Source of the DNA: Bacteroidales bacterium
GTDB taxonomy: Bacteria > Bacteroidota > Bacteroidia > Bacteroidales > WCHB1-69
DNA: 55,942 nt
Direction of reading: 5' to 3'
NCBI GenBank assembly: GCA_024400635.1
Contig: JAKSMI010000010.1
Span: 1-55,942, forward strand
Shown: positions 16,373-23,092 of the stretch, piece by piece
Position numbering within the stretch: the stretch's first letter is position 1
Layout of the letters: each line of letters begins with the position of its first letter
The notes under the pieces: generated by a model
Told to the model about the DNA's origin: nothing
The model's input: the letters and a program-made list of their open reading frames with translations, nothing else
Database searches by the model: none
Translations under genes and position numbers: made by a program

Positions 16373-17879
16373 ATTGCATCACTTCATTACGAATTGCACT
16401 TTGCACTTTTGCACTTTGCACTTTCTCTTGCACTTTCGGATATCCATTGACAACTATCTTTGTATCAGTGCGTTGCCCTAGATAATTGCCGCCATTTTTA
16501 TCTGAAAGTGCAAAAGTGCAAGGTGCACTATCATGTATTTTGGCATACTGACCATGACCAGTCTTGATAAAGAGAGGGTTGGGACCGCTCGACATTCTGT
16601 CAAGGGCATTGTACACGGACCGCCTTGAAAGGCCTGCTTGCATAGCAGCCCTTTCAGCATCTTTTGTCGTGAATTCATCATTCAACCTCAAAATCCAGGA
16701 AGATCCGTCCTGCGGTTTATCCTGTGCCAAGGTTTTGATTCTGTCATAGGTCTGCTCATAATAGTCTATCAAGTCTATTGCTCCGCTGACCGATTCCAGA
16801 TCGACGTAATCCATATGCCCTTCATCAGAAGCCCATTTCAATAGCTGAAGAATAAGGGCAATCCTTCCGGCGTTGCTGTTCAACTTCATTTTCCTGCTTT
16901 CGACCTCCATGTCATTGCTGACGGAGTTCACGGCTCTGATAATGCTGTTGTTCCAGTCATAGAAACATTCCTTGGCTACGGCTTCCATTTCAATAAAGTG
17001 CGGTCTGAGGTTGCTGCTATTATCCAATAGGCAAGGAAGGCTCAGAAGATTGCTTAGAACTCTGCTCCATTCGCCTTCAATGTCAGGACGATCATTTAGG
17101 GGCGAAGTGCTCAGACTCCATTCCGATATGCGCTTGTCTTTAGGATAAACGAACAGGAAGCGGTCAAGCAATCCATTTGACTCAAACTCATCGCAGAGTA
17201 CATTGCCCAACAGACTGGTCTGGATAGATCCTAAGAGATTGATACATGGATGCCTGATATGGGTGGGATATTTCTCCGACTTACGGATGAAGTCAAGTGG
17301 CTGGCCACTGTAGGCGGTCAAGAAAAGCTCAATCAGATTGCTCCTGTTGTTGTAGCGGTTGATTGATTTGAAAAAACCGAGAATCTCGTCTACGACGACA
17401 GATACACCACGGGGGTTGTTGTAGTGAGCACTGATCATGGCTTCTGCAGTAAAGTCCGAAATCACGGTCTTGACCAGTTTGGGGCTCTCACCTGCAGGAC
17501 CGTCACCGGACATGCTATCAAAGGCCTTCATTGCCTCACAGTACTCATTAAGCCGTACCTCATCCAAGTCTCTCAAAGGCTTGTATAGAAAGCCCATCGG
17601 AGGTGTCTTTCCCAAACCGGGCCTGCCGACCAGCATCATATAAAGGGCCGGGCTGTTATACCAGGCCCCTTTGATATGAATCTGACAAGCGTTGCCAATA
17701 GCGGATGCAGCCGCAGACAAGATTACAGAAGCGCAGTACTCAATGTTGTAATTCTCATATCGAGCCAGATTATATATGATATCCTGGACTTTGCTTGGGA
17801 ACACATTGAATTGAGGGTACGTTTCCTTAATGTTATAGGTCTCCTGCCTGATAGCATTGGTCAAATCGAGTCTATCCAT
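16359..17879 (-). CDS. DUF3987 replication-type ATPase
   Basis: A 506-residue protein with a P-loop (VGRPGLGKTPPMGFL) and the DUF3987 pattern (TAEAMISAHYNNPRGVSVVVDEILGF). These helicase-like ATPases pair with DUF6371 proteins in integrative elements. The C-terminal region after about residue 400 looks like winged helix (AERAAMQAGLSRRSVYNALDRM). The extreme C-terminus is encoded by a heptamer-like repeat array and is probably variable. Its start overlaps the HTH gene by 8 bp. Confidence 0.82.
   Translation of the reverse strand: MDRLDLTNAIRQETYNIKETYPQFNVFPSKVQDIIYNLARYENYNIEYCASVILSAAASAIGNACQIHIKGAWYNSPALYMMLVGRPGLGKTPPMGFLYKPLRDLDEVRLNEYCEAMKAFDSMSGDGPAGESPKLVKTVISDFTAEAMISAHYNNPRGVSVVVDEILGFFKSINRYNNRSNLIELFLTAYSGQPLDFIRKSEKYPTHIRHPCINLLGSIQTSLLGNVLCDEFESNGLLDRFLFVYPKDKRISEWSLSTSPLNDRPDIEGEWSRVLSNLLSLPCLLDNSSNLRPHFIEMEAVAKECFYDWNNSIIRAVNSVSNDMEVESRKMKLNSNAGRIALILQLLKWASDEGHMDYVDLESVSGAIDLIDYYEQTYDRIKTLAQDKPQDGSSWILRLNDEFTTKDAERAAMQAGLSRRSVYNALDRMSSGPNPLFIKTGHGQYAKIHDSAPCTFALSDKNGGNYLGQRTDTKIVVNGYPKVQEKVQSAKVQSAIRNEVMQYGEI
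16394..16528. repeat. TTTGCAC-type heptamer repeats in the DUF3987 gene tail
   Basis: TTTGCAC-like units recur at 16394-16436 (TTGCACTTTGCAC, TTTTGCAC, TTTGCAC, CTTGCAC) and again at 16505-16528 (AAGTGCAAAAGTGCAAGGTGCAC). They encode the C-terminal QEKVQSAKVQSA part of the protein. Iterated 7-8-bp units could be slippage-prone or could bind a replication protein. Confidence 0.6.
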
Positions 17880-18198
17880 GGATGTTTCTCATTTGTTCAG
17901 GAAGGAGGTCGCCCACAGCAAACGCCTCATAGTGGAAGCGTTTCAGGAAGCGGTCGACATCCTCCTGCGTGTACCAATACTTGTCTCCGTGACGTGAGAA
18001 TCCCAGATAGCCGTTATCGCGCAATTTGCGGAGATACGCGCTGCTGATATTCAATGCCGACATCAAGGCCTGATTGTCGTAAACGCCATGTGCATTGTTG
18101 GCCCTAAGGGATGACATGTCTTCCATCCCTTCCATAAAGTGAAGGATCTTCTCAAGGATTTCCTTCTCACATAATTCCTCTGACTTTTTCGTCTTCAT
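17872..18198 (-). CDS. Excisionase-like helix-turn-helix protein
   Basis: A 108-residue protein with a MerR/excisionase-family winged helix (NQALMSALNISSAYLRKLRDNGYLGFSRHGDKYWYTQEDVDRFLKRF). In Bacteroidales integrative elements such proteins sit between the integrase and replication genes and control excision or the downstream operon. It is the first gene of the leftward replication-mobilization operon, preceded by a 310-bp gap. Confidence 0.85.
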   Translation of the reverse strand: MKTKKSEELCEKEILEKILHFMEGMEDMSSLRANNAHGVYDNQALMSALNISSAYLRKLRDNGYLGFSRHGDKYWYTQEDVDRFLKRFHYEAFAVGDLLPEQMRNIHG

Positions 18199-18510
18199 AT
18201 GATTGTGATTTATGGCTCAGCAATCATATGCACATCTCTGATTGCCTTGCCGGGTTACTGTGTGAGACAAGGAATGGTTGTGCATGCCGTTCCGTGAATC
18301 ACGGCGGCGAATATAGAAACTATTTGAAAATAAGGATGTTAGCCTAAGTTTTGCTAACTATTAGGCAAATTCAGAGACTAATTCAGGCAAATATGTAAAC
18401 GAGCTAAAATGAGCTAAAACGAGCGATTTTAACATCCGTTCACACCTGCGGAATCAAAAACGGCGGCACTTTTTTTGGGGGTGCCGCCGAATGTTTTGTC
18501 GGTATCTGAT
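18199..18510. promoter_or_regulatory. 310-bp control region of the replication/mobilization operon
   Basis: No gene is seen. Short iterations of GAGCTAAAA occur (ACGAGCTAAAATGAGCTAAAACGAGCGATTTTAAC, shown in parts at about 18400-18432). There are also paired segments near 18345-18368 (TTAGCCTAAG and CTTAGG-like), and a terminator at its right edge. The iterations may be operator or replication-protein sites for the operon starting at 18198. Confidence 0.45.
18461..18489 (-). terminator. Intrinsic terminator of the AAA_14 ATPase gene
   Basis: CGGCGGCAC (18461-18469) pairs with GTGCCGCCG (18481-18489). Read on the minus strand, the hairpin is followed by GTTTTTGATT. It lies 22 bp after the stop of the leftward ATPase gene. 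Confidence 0.75.
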
Positions 18511-19782
18511 TTACTGGTTTCCGAGAAGCCAGTCAACAACCATAAACTTGTTAATTTTGTGGCCTTCGTATTCTTCAACGCCTCGCTCGGAGAGTGAGAG
18601 CAGTGTCAGGTTTTCGCATTTCAGGAGTTCGGCGCCTTTCTTCAGTCCACTCAATTCACGTGTTCTGGTTGTCTGCTTGTCCATTTTAAGAGTGACCTGA
18701 ATCAGTTCCAGGACTTTCGTCTTGTCCACTATGATGAAGTCAACCTCGAAATTATCCCGGTAGTAGAACACGTTGATGTTTTCACCTTTATATCTCCTGA
18801 GAAGTTCGATATAGACTATGTTCTCAAGCCTGAAGCCGAGATTGTCCGAAGTCAGGGTGTCCTCCCTGTCCGACTGGAAGGCAACATCAACCAGATATGC
18901 CTTCTCGCCTCTAATACGTTGAGCACTCTTGAAAGAGAACTTATGAATGCCCTGGAACAGGAACGCCTGCTTCATGTATGAATAATAATTCTCTGCTGTG
19001 TGGTCAGATCCAAAGCCGAATTTCTCCGCAAGGTTGGACGGCACGACCTCCTGGCAGAAGTTGTCTATCATGTAGTTCGCCATCTTTTCCAAAGCATCCA
19101 CGTAACGCACATGGAAGCGCTTTGCGATATCCTTCCTGATAATGGCGGTCAACAATGACGACATATACTTGCGCTGGTTCTTCAACTTGAAGGTCTCCGG
19201 GAATCCTCCTTTCCTCATGTACTCGTCGAAAGCCGTCTTTATGAAAGCCTGGTTTCTGGTAGTAAGGTCCTTGGTGTCCAGCCCTTTCATACGGCAGTAC
19301 TCCTCAAAACTGAACGGGAACAGAGGAATCTCATTGTACCTACCGGTCAGATGAGTGGCAAGGTCACTGCTCAGAAGTTTCGCGTTAGATCCGGTAAGAA
19401 TGATATGTATCCCCTGGCGGAGCAGTTTGTTTACCCAAAGATGCCATCCTGTTACATTCTGCACCTCATCCAGGAACAGGTAGTCGAAATCCCCATAGAC
19501 CATATAGGCAGCTTCCAGAACAGTCTTCAGATCCTTCTTGGTAAGGTCAATGAGTTCCTCGTCATCGAAATCCACATAACCGAAGTTCTTTCCGAATTCC
19601 TTGAGGACTTTGAGGCAGAGCATAGATTTGCCGCTACGCCTGACTCCGATGACAACCTGGGCAAGGTCGCTGTCAAGATCAAACTGCGTTTCCTCCTTTC
19701 TCGGGCACAGTGCTGACACATCAACTTTCCCAAGTTCCGACTTCTGGTCGGTGAGTATTCTTACAAGTTCATAAACATCCAT
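18511..19782 (-). CDS. AAA_14/DUF4143 ATP-binding protein
   Basis: A 423-residue ATPase. The P-loop VIGVRRSGKSMLCLKVL lies near residue 45, Walker B YLFLDEVQNV near 103, then LTGSNAKLLSSDL and the DUF4143 C-terminal half ending in the restriction-like fold segment (YYRDNFEVDFIIVDKTKVLELIQVTLKM). These proteins are abundant in Bacteroidales, with unclear function. Here it is a single-gene unit with its own terminator and an unusual repeat array upstream. It may be a passenger gene, not part of transfer. Confidence 0.88.
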   Translation of the reverse strand: MDVYELVRILTDQKSELGKVDVSALCPRKEETQFDLDSDLAQVVIGVRRSGKSMLCLKVLKEFGKNFGYVDFDDEELIDLTKKDLKTVLEAAYMVYGDFDYLFLDEVQNVTGWHLWVNKLLRQGIHIILTGSNAKLLSSDLATHLTGRYNEIPLFPFSFEEYCRMKGLDTKDLTTRNQAFIKTAFDEYMRKGGFPETFKLKNQRKYMSSLLTAIIRKDIAKRFHVRYVDALEKMANYMIDNFCQEVVPSNLAEKFGFGSDHTAENYYSYMKQAFLFQGIHKFSFKSAQRIRGEKAYLVDVAFQSDREDTLTSDNLGFRLENIVYIELLRRYKGENINVFYYRDNFEVDFIIVDKTKVLELIQVTLKMDKQTTRTRELSGLKKGAELLKCENLTLLSLSERGVEEYEGHKINKFMVVDWLLGNQ

Positions 19783-19830
19783 GTCGTTTCCCCCTTATTA
19801 CGATGCAAATATACGTAATCATTTTCAAAT

Positions 19831-19904
19831 AAACTGCGCTATTTCAGGAATTTCAAAGCAACAAACTGCGCTATTTCCGAGATTTTTAAATCACAAACTG
19901 CGCT
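19831..19904. repeat. Three copies of AAACTGCGCT at an exact 32-bp period
   Basis: AAACTGCGCT occurs at 19831, 19863 and 19895, each 32 bp apart, with the first two followed by ATTTC. The array lies just upstream of the leftward ATPase gene; its promoter-like TATATTTGC follows the last copy on the minus strand. About three helical turns separate copies, so a regulator could bind all on one face. Confidence 0.75.
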
Positions 19905-19934
19905 AAAAATGAGAATTTCTCCGATGGGAATGCA

Positions 19935-20816
19935 CTAATTGACTGATGAAGACTTCGGGAATACGTCTTTATATTGATCAATAATTGCGTCAATCATCGC
20001 CGACTTATGTGGAGCGGCATCATATACTCTATTAGTTCTGGATATCGACAGATCTTTCGTTTGGAACAGATTGTTCAATGCTGTTTCCGGGAACACGCTC
20101 CACTTGCCAGGCATCCAATAGTTCTTCCTTTTCTGTTCGTTGTAATCTGGTTTGTCCCCACAGTAGATTCGTCCGCACATATACGCAAGAAGAACCTTAC
20201 TTTCTCTCTCTCTCCAACGATAGTGGTGCCCATCCTCCTTCATAAGGACTAATTCGATTGCCTTGGCAAATACTTTCCTAGCCAATGGCGTATCTATTTC
20301 TTTAGGAATGATTACGCCCTCAGGAACAGTATCTGGAACTGGGTCAGGAACCGTGTCAGAAACAGGGTCGGGAACAATATCAGGAACAGGAGCAGGAACT
20401 GGGTCAGGAACCGTATCTGGTTCTTGCTCCACATCAAAAGGAGCAGGTTCAGTTACCATTTCCTGCGAGGCCTCTTCAGTAACAATATCAATAGGAGAAG
20501 ATGACTTCTTCATCAGCTCTTTCAGTTTAGGTTTCCAATAACGCCAAAGCAGCTTCTCGGGTTCTTCAGCCAATATGACCAAGGCAGCGCTAATCCCAAG
20601 CATAAGCGTTGCGATACCCAGAAGAGCCGCATTATGGGTTGAGTTGCCTATTTCCGGTTTGAAAACCCCCGTTGCAAACAGAGCGCACATGGTAAGGAAT
20701 AAGGCTATCGCTCCTGACCAGAAGATAACCCGGCTATGCTTCTTGTAGATTGTAGAAAAGACAAGCAGAAGAACGGAATAAATGATAACCAAGAAAACAA
20801 TTGCGAGAAAGGACAT
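19935..20816 (-). CDS. Three-TM membrane protein with a PDxVPDPV repeat linker
   Basis: A 293-residue protein. Three membrane segments fill residues 3-25, 31-52 and 61-83. A proline-acidic spacer of short repeats (DTVPDPVPAPVPDIVPDPV and on) covers about 130-170, and a soluble C-terminal domain (KVFAKAIELVLMKEDGHHYRWRERE) follows. The family is not recognised. It lies between the integrase and the ATPase, 10 nt after the integrase stop, so it may be co-transcribed with the integrase. The repeat could vary in length between strains. Confidence 0.75.
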   Translation of the reverse strand: MSFLAIVFLVIIYSVLLLVFSTIYKKHSRVIFWSGAIALFLTMCALFATGVFKPEIGNSTHNAALLGIATLMLGISAALVILAEEPEKLLWRYWKPKLKELMKKSSSPIDIVTEEASQEMVTEPAPFDVEQEPDTVPDPVPAPVPDIVPDPVSDTVPDPVPDTVPEGVIIPKEIDTPLARKVFAKAIELVLMKEDGHHYRWRERESKVLLAYMCGRIYCGDKPDYNEQKRKNYWMPGKWSVFPETALNNLFQTKDLSISRTNRVYDAAPHKSAMIDAIIDQYKDVFPKSSSVN

Positions 20817-20826
20817 AATGGGAACA

Positions 20827-22191
20827 CTATTGGATTGTTGGGACGAACTGATTCAGCTCCGGGCTAATTCTGGCCACTTCTGCGGCCAAAGTCTCAGGGA
20901 GGAACTTCGCATAGACCTTCTCTGTTATGTCGGTGCTGCCGTGCCCGAGAAGACGGCTGACGACAGTCATTGAAAGTCCTTTGTTCAAGGCTACAATTGC
21001 GAAGGTGTGACGGGCAACGTGCATCGACAGGCTGAAATCCAATCCCAGTTGCTCACCGACCACGTTCAAGGACTGGTTGATGCACTTGGTAGCATTGTTG
21101 CGGCAGCGGTACAACTCTTCGGCATTGTCAAGATCCAGGTCTTCCTTCACCAGATTGAAGACGTATTTGCTGTCAGGGCGTTTCTCCTGCCAGTGCCTGA
21201 GTATCCTGATAGCCGGATCGGAAAGCGGTATGACGTGACGTTTGTTCGTCTTGATCATAATCTTGCGGAGCTCCTTCTTGTCAAAGTTGATATGGCTCCA
21301 CTGAAGGGTCATCACATCGACAACGCAAAGGCCACAGGCATGGAAAGCGAAAAAGAACATCTCCAGGAATTCCTTCCTTCGCGGTTCCTGGCAAGTCTCA
21401 TAATACTTCAGAAGATTCTTCATCTGATCCGTTGTCAGACTCTTCCCGTCAAATTCGGCTTCTTCGTCAGACAGGGACACCTTTGTTACAATACGCATAT
21501 CCTGAATGCGGGCGTTGATGTCTGCATCAATGTAGCCCAAGTCCTTTGCGTATGCACAGGCTTTCAATATAGGAGTAAGTGCGTGATTGATGGTAGGGTC
21601 GGTGTTCTGTTTGACGTCACGCCGCCATTCAATATATGCTTCCAGTAAATCAGGAGTGATTTCACCCACATAAATGGAATCCGGCCGGTAGCTTCCACGC
21701 TTGGTGGAGCGCAAGAACTCACGGAATATGTTCATTCCGCTCTTGCCATTCTCATATCGGCTGTGGCCAATTCTGTTTCTGGCGTAATCGGAAGCCAGCC
21801 TTTCGATGGTGAATTCCACGAAATCACGTCCCTTGTCTCTCCGGATCACCGGCTTGTCATCCATAATGGACGTAATGACCTCAACTGTCAGCTGGAATGG
21901 ATTCAGTTCGATGAATTCGGCAATCAGCGAATCCAGATGCTCGACTCGCGATTGGAGCATCTTGTTCAGACGTTTGTATTCCGGCCCATACGAGGCCCTG
22001 ATCTCGCCTCGTCCATTGTCCCCGTTCTGGTTCCAGTCGGTTACTTTTATGAAGAGATTGGTCGTTCTCCTTACAGCCTGGCGGTCCCAGGTGTACTCAA
22101 GGTCCAACGGATAGGGTTTGTCATTCTCTATCTGTCTCGGCGTGCGGAGTCTGTATCTGCCGTGAGGGTATAATCGTTTCGGTCGTCCCAT
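20827..22191 (-). CDS. int: Tyrosine recombinase (integrase) of the element
   Basis: A 454-residue phage-type integrase. An N-terminal arm-binding-like domain is followed by a core-binding SAM-like domain. The catalytic domain has HVARHTFAIVALNKG (HxxR box), LLGHGSTDITEKVYAKF with the nucleophilic Tyr, and TNKRHVIPL with the beta-strand Lys. At the usual first Arg position the sequence reads FHACGLCVVDVMTLQW, with Cys where Arg is expected; some Bacteroides integrases, such as IntDOT, also lack this Arg. The gene abuts the right attachment site, and three TACAAACAAA sites lie between them. Confidence 0.92.
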   Translation of the reverse strand: MGRPKRLYPHGRYRLRTPRQIENDKPYPLDLEYTWDRQAVRRTTNLFIKVTDWNQNGDNGRGEIRASYGPEYKRLNKMLQSRVEHLDSLIAEFIELNPFQLTVEVITSIMDDKPVIRRDKGRDFVEFTIERLASDYARNRIGHSRYENGKSGMNIFREFLRSTKRGSYRPDSIYVGEITPDLLEAYIEWRRDVKQNTDPTINHALTPILKACAYAKDLGYIDADINARIQDMRIVTKVSLSDEEAEFDGKSLTTDQMKNLLKYYETCQEPRRKEFLEMFFFAFHACGLCVVDVMTLQWSHINFDKKELRKIMIKTNKRHVIPLSDPAIRILRHWQEKRPDSKYVFNLVKEDLDLDNAEELYRCRNNATKCINQSLNVVGEQLGLDFSLSMHVARHTFAIVALNKGLSMTVVSRLLGHGSTDITEKVYAKFLPETLAAEVARISPELNQFVPTIQ

Positions 22192-22244
22192 TTTTGTTTG
22201 TCTCCCGTGTTATCCACGAGGATGTACAAACATACTGAATTTTA

Positions 22245-22335
22245 TACAAACAAACTCGTTTTTTGAGCTATTTTTAGCGCAAAATACAAACAAATTCGGT
22301 ACTTTTAGGACATAAAAAACAGCGATACAAACAAA
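22245..22335. promoter_or_regulatory. Three integrase arm-type sites at the right end
   Basis: TACAAACAAA occurs at 22245-22254, 22285-22294 and 22326-22335, spaced 40-41 bp, all in one orientation between the integrase start and the core repeat. The last lies in a hairpin (AGCGATA ... TATCGCT). The spacing is close to four helical turns, fitting cooperative binding. Confidence 0.6.
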
Positions 22336-22387
22336 TTAATTTTTGTCTATATCGCTGATTATAAGTTAATTATCGCGTAAAATTGCG

Positions 22388-22411
22388 CTTAATATTCCTC
22401 CTCGTTGAAGA
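22388..22411. repeat. Right attachment-site repeat (attR core)
   Basis: Exact second copy of the 24-bp sequence at 1054-1077; one mismatch extends the match to 27 bp. The minus strand beyond it reads, in frame, KRPLLLFNEEEY-stop, so the flank may be the 3' end of the original target gene. Confidence 0.85.
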
Positions 22412-22829
22412 GTAAAAGAGGCCTTTTGTAACTATCTGTGGGGCATTTAGGATAAAAAATAGGATAACTTATTTTTCTCCCTATTTCCGTTATATTCCAG
22501 TTATCCCATATTTGCAGGACAACTTATTATTCCGCCCAAATCCGCTATATTCCTATGCAAAATGCGTGTTTTGTTATCCTATTTAGGCCATTTTGCAGGA
22601 TAAGTCGATTATATTCCGCTATATTCCGCCACGTTCCGGCGCTTAATACTCTTTCTTCTTTATTCTTCGTGAATTTTTGAAAGTTATCCCGGTTTTCTGA
22701 AGGATGAAAAAGGACAAGTTTGCCGTAGCTTATTAAACTATAATAACTTACAACGATATGCTCTACGAAAGACGACTTTCTTTTCACGGAGGAAGAATAG
22801 GACGAACTTAAGTTATCCTATTTTATCCT
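22412..22829. repeat. Non-coding stretch with iterated GGATAACTT/AAGTTATCC and CCGCTATATTCC motifs
   Basis: No convincing gene is seen in 418 bp. GGATAACTT-type words occur at 22462, about 22498 and 22573 (inverted or variant), 22681 and 22810. Two diverged ~40-bp units, TTTGCAGGACAACTTATTAT... (22511) and TTTGCAGGATAAGTCGATTA... (22591), each lead into TTCCGC. CCGCTATATTCC is at about 22542 and 22616. This could be a replication or partition site, remnants of an element, or operators. Confidence 0.55.
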
Positions 22830-23081
22830 TTATAGTGCCGGTGAATGTTTACCTTTTCCAGGACCATTTGGATGTCTGAAACAAGAACCGGCGGTCATAG
22901 CCCGCAGGTCTCTATACTTTGTTCCGCAATATTTGCAGGTGTACTCGGACTTTTCTCCGCCTTGATACAATTTATGCTTTCCTTTTCCCGGTCCATCAGG
23001 ATGCCGGAAGCAACTACTGGCAGTCAATGCCCTTACAGACGAAAACGACGTCCCACAATACTCACAATAATACTTTTCCAT
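22830..23081 (-). CDS. Tandem C2H2-like zinc-finger protein
   Basis: An 83-residue protein made of two copies of one unit: YCEYCGTSFSSVRALTASSC-FRHPDGPGKGKH and YTCKYCGTKYRDLRAMTAGSC-FRHPNGPGKGKH. Each has CxxC plus a later Cys and His, so each should bind one zinc ion. Small proteins of this repeat family occur in gut Bacteroidetes and other bacteria; their role is unknown. It ends the leftward operon, 11 nt after the topoisomerase stop. Linkage suggests a DNA-binding accessory. Confidence 0.8.
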   Translation of the reverse strand: MEKYYCEYCGTSFSSVRALTASSCFRHPDGPGKGKHKLYQGGEKSEYTCKYCGTKYRDLRAMTAGSCFRHPNGPGKGKHSPAL

Positions 23082-23092
23082 AATTTTTATTT

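Larger units (their letters stand above)
1054..22411. mobile_element. Integrative mobilizable element of about 21.4 kb with defence-type cargo
   Basis: The element is bounded by the perfect 24-bp repeats and carries a tyrosine recombinase at its right end. It also carries an excisionase-like HTH protein, DUF3987 and DUF6371 replication-type proteins, a MobC-like protein and a relaxase. It lacks conjugation (Tra/VirB) genes, so it should be mobilizable rather than self-transmissible. All genes run leftward. The left half (1266-12945) is visibly more AT-rich than the integration and mobilization half, which suggests separately acquired cargo. Repeats resembling integrase arm sites (TACAAACAAA) lie inside both ends. 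Confidence 0.88.

Noticed and set aside
19831..19904. Short CRISPR array
   Set aside because: The repeated unit is only 10 bp and the array has three units with no cas gene; it is better read as iterated binding sites.
20263..20541. Rightward frame made of GSGTVSETGSGTISGTG repeats
   Set aside because: It is the antisense shadow of the proline-acidic repeat of the membrane protein gene; repetitive codons keep the opposite frame open.
1054..22411. Self-transmissible conjugative element
   Set aside because: Relaxase and MobC are present but no TraG-type coupling protein, VirB4 or other transfer-channel gene is seen between the repeats.
22545..22787. An 80-aa leftward frame in the iterated stretch right of the element
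   Set aside because: It overlaps repeated motifs, shows no domain or hydrophobic pattern and lacks coupling to a neighbour.
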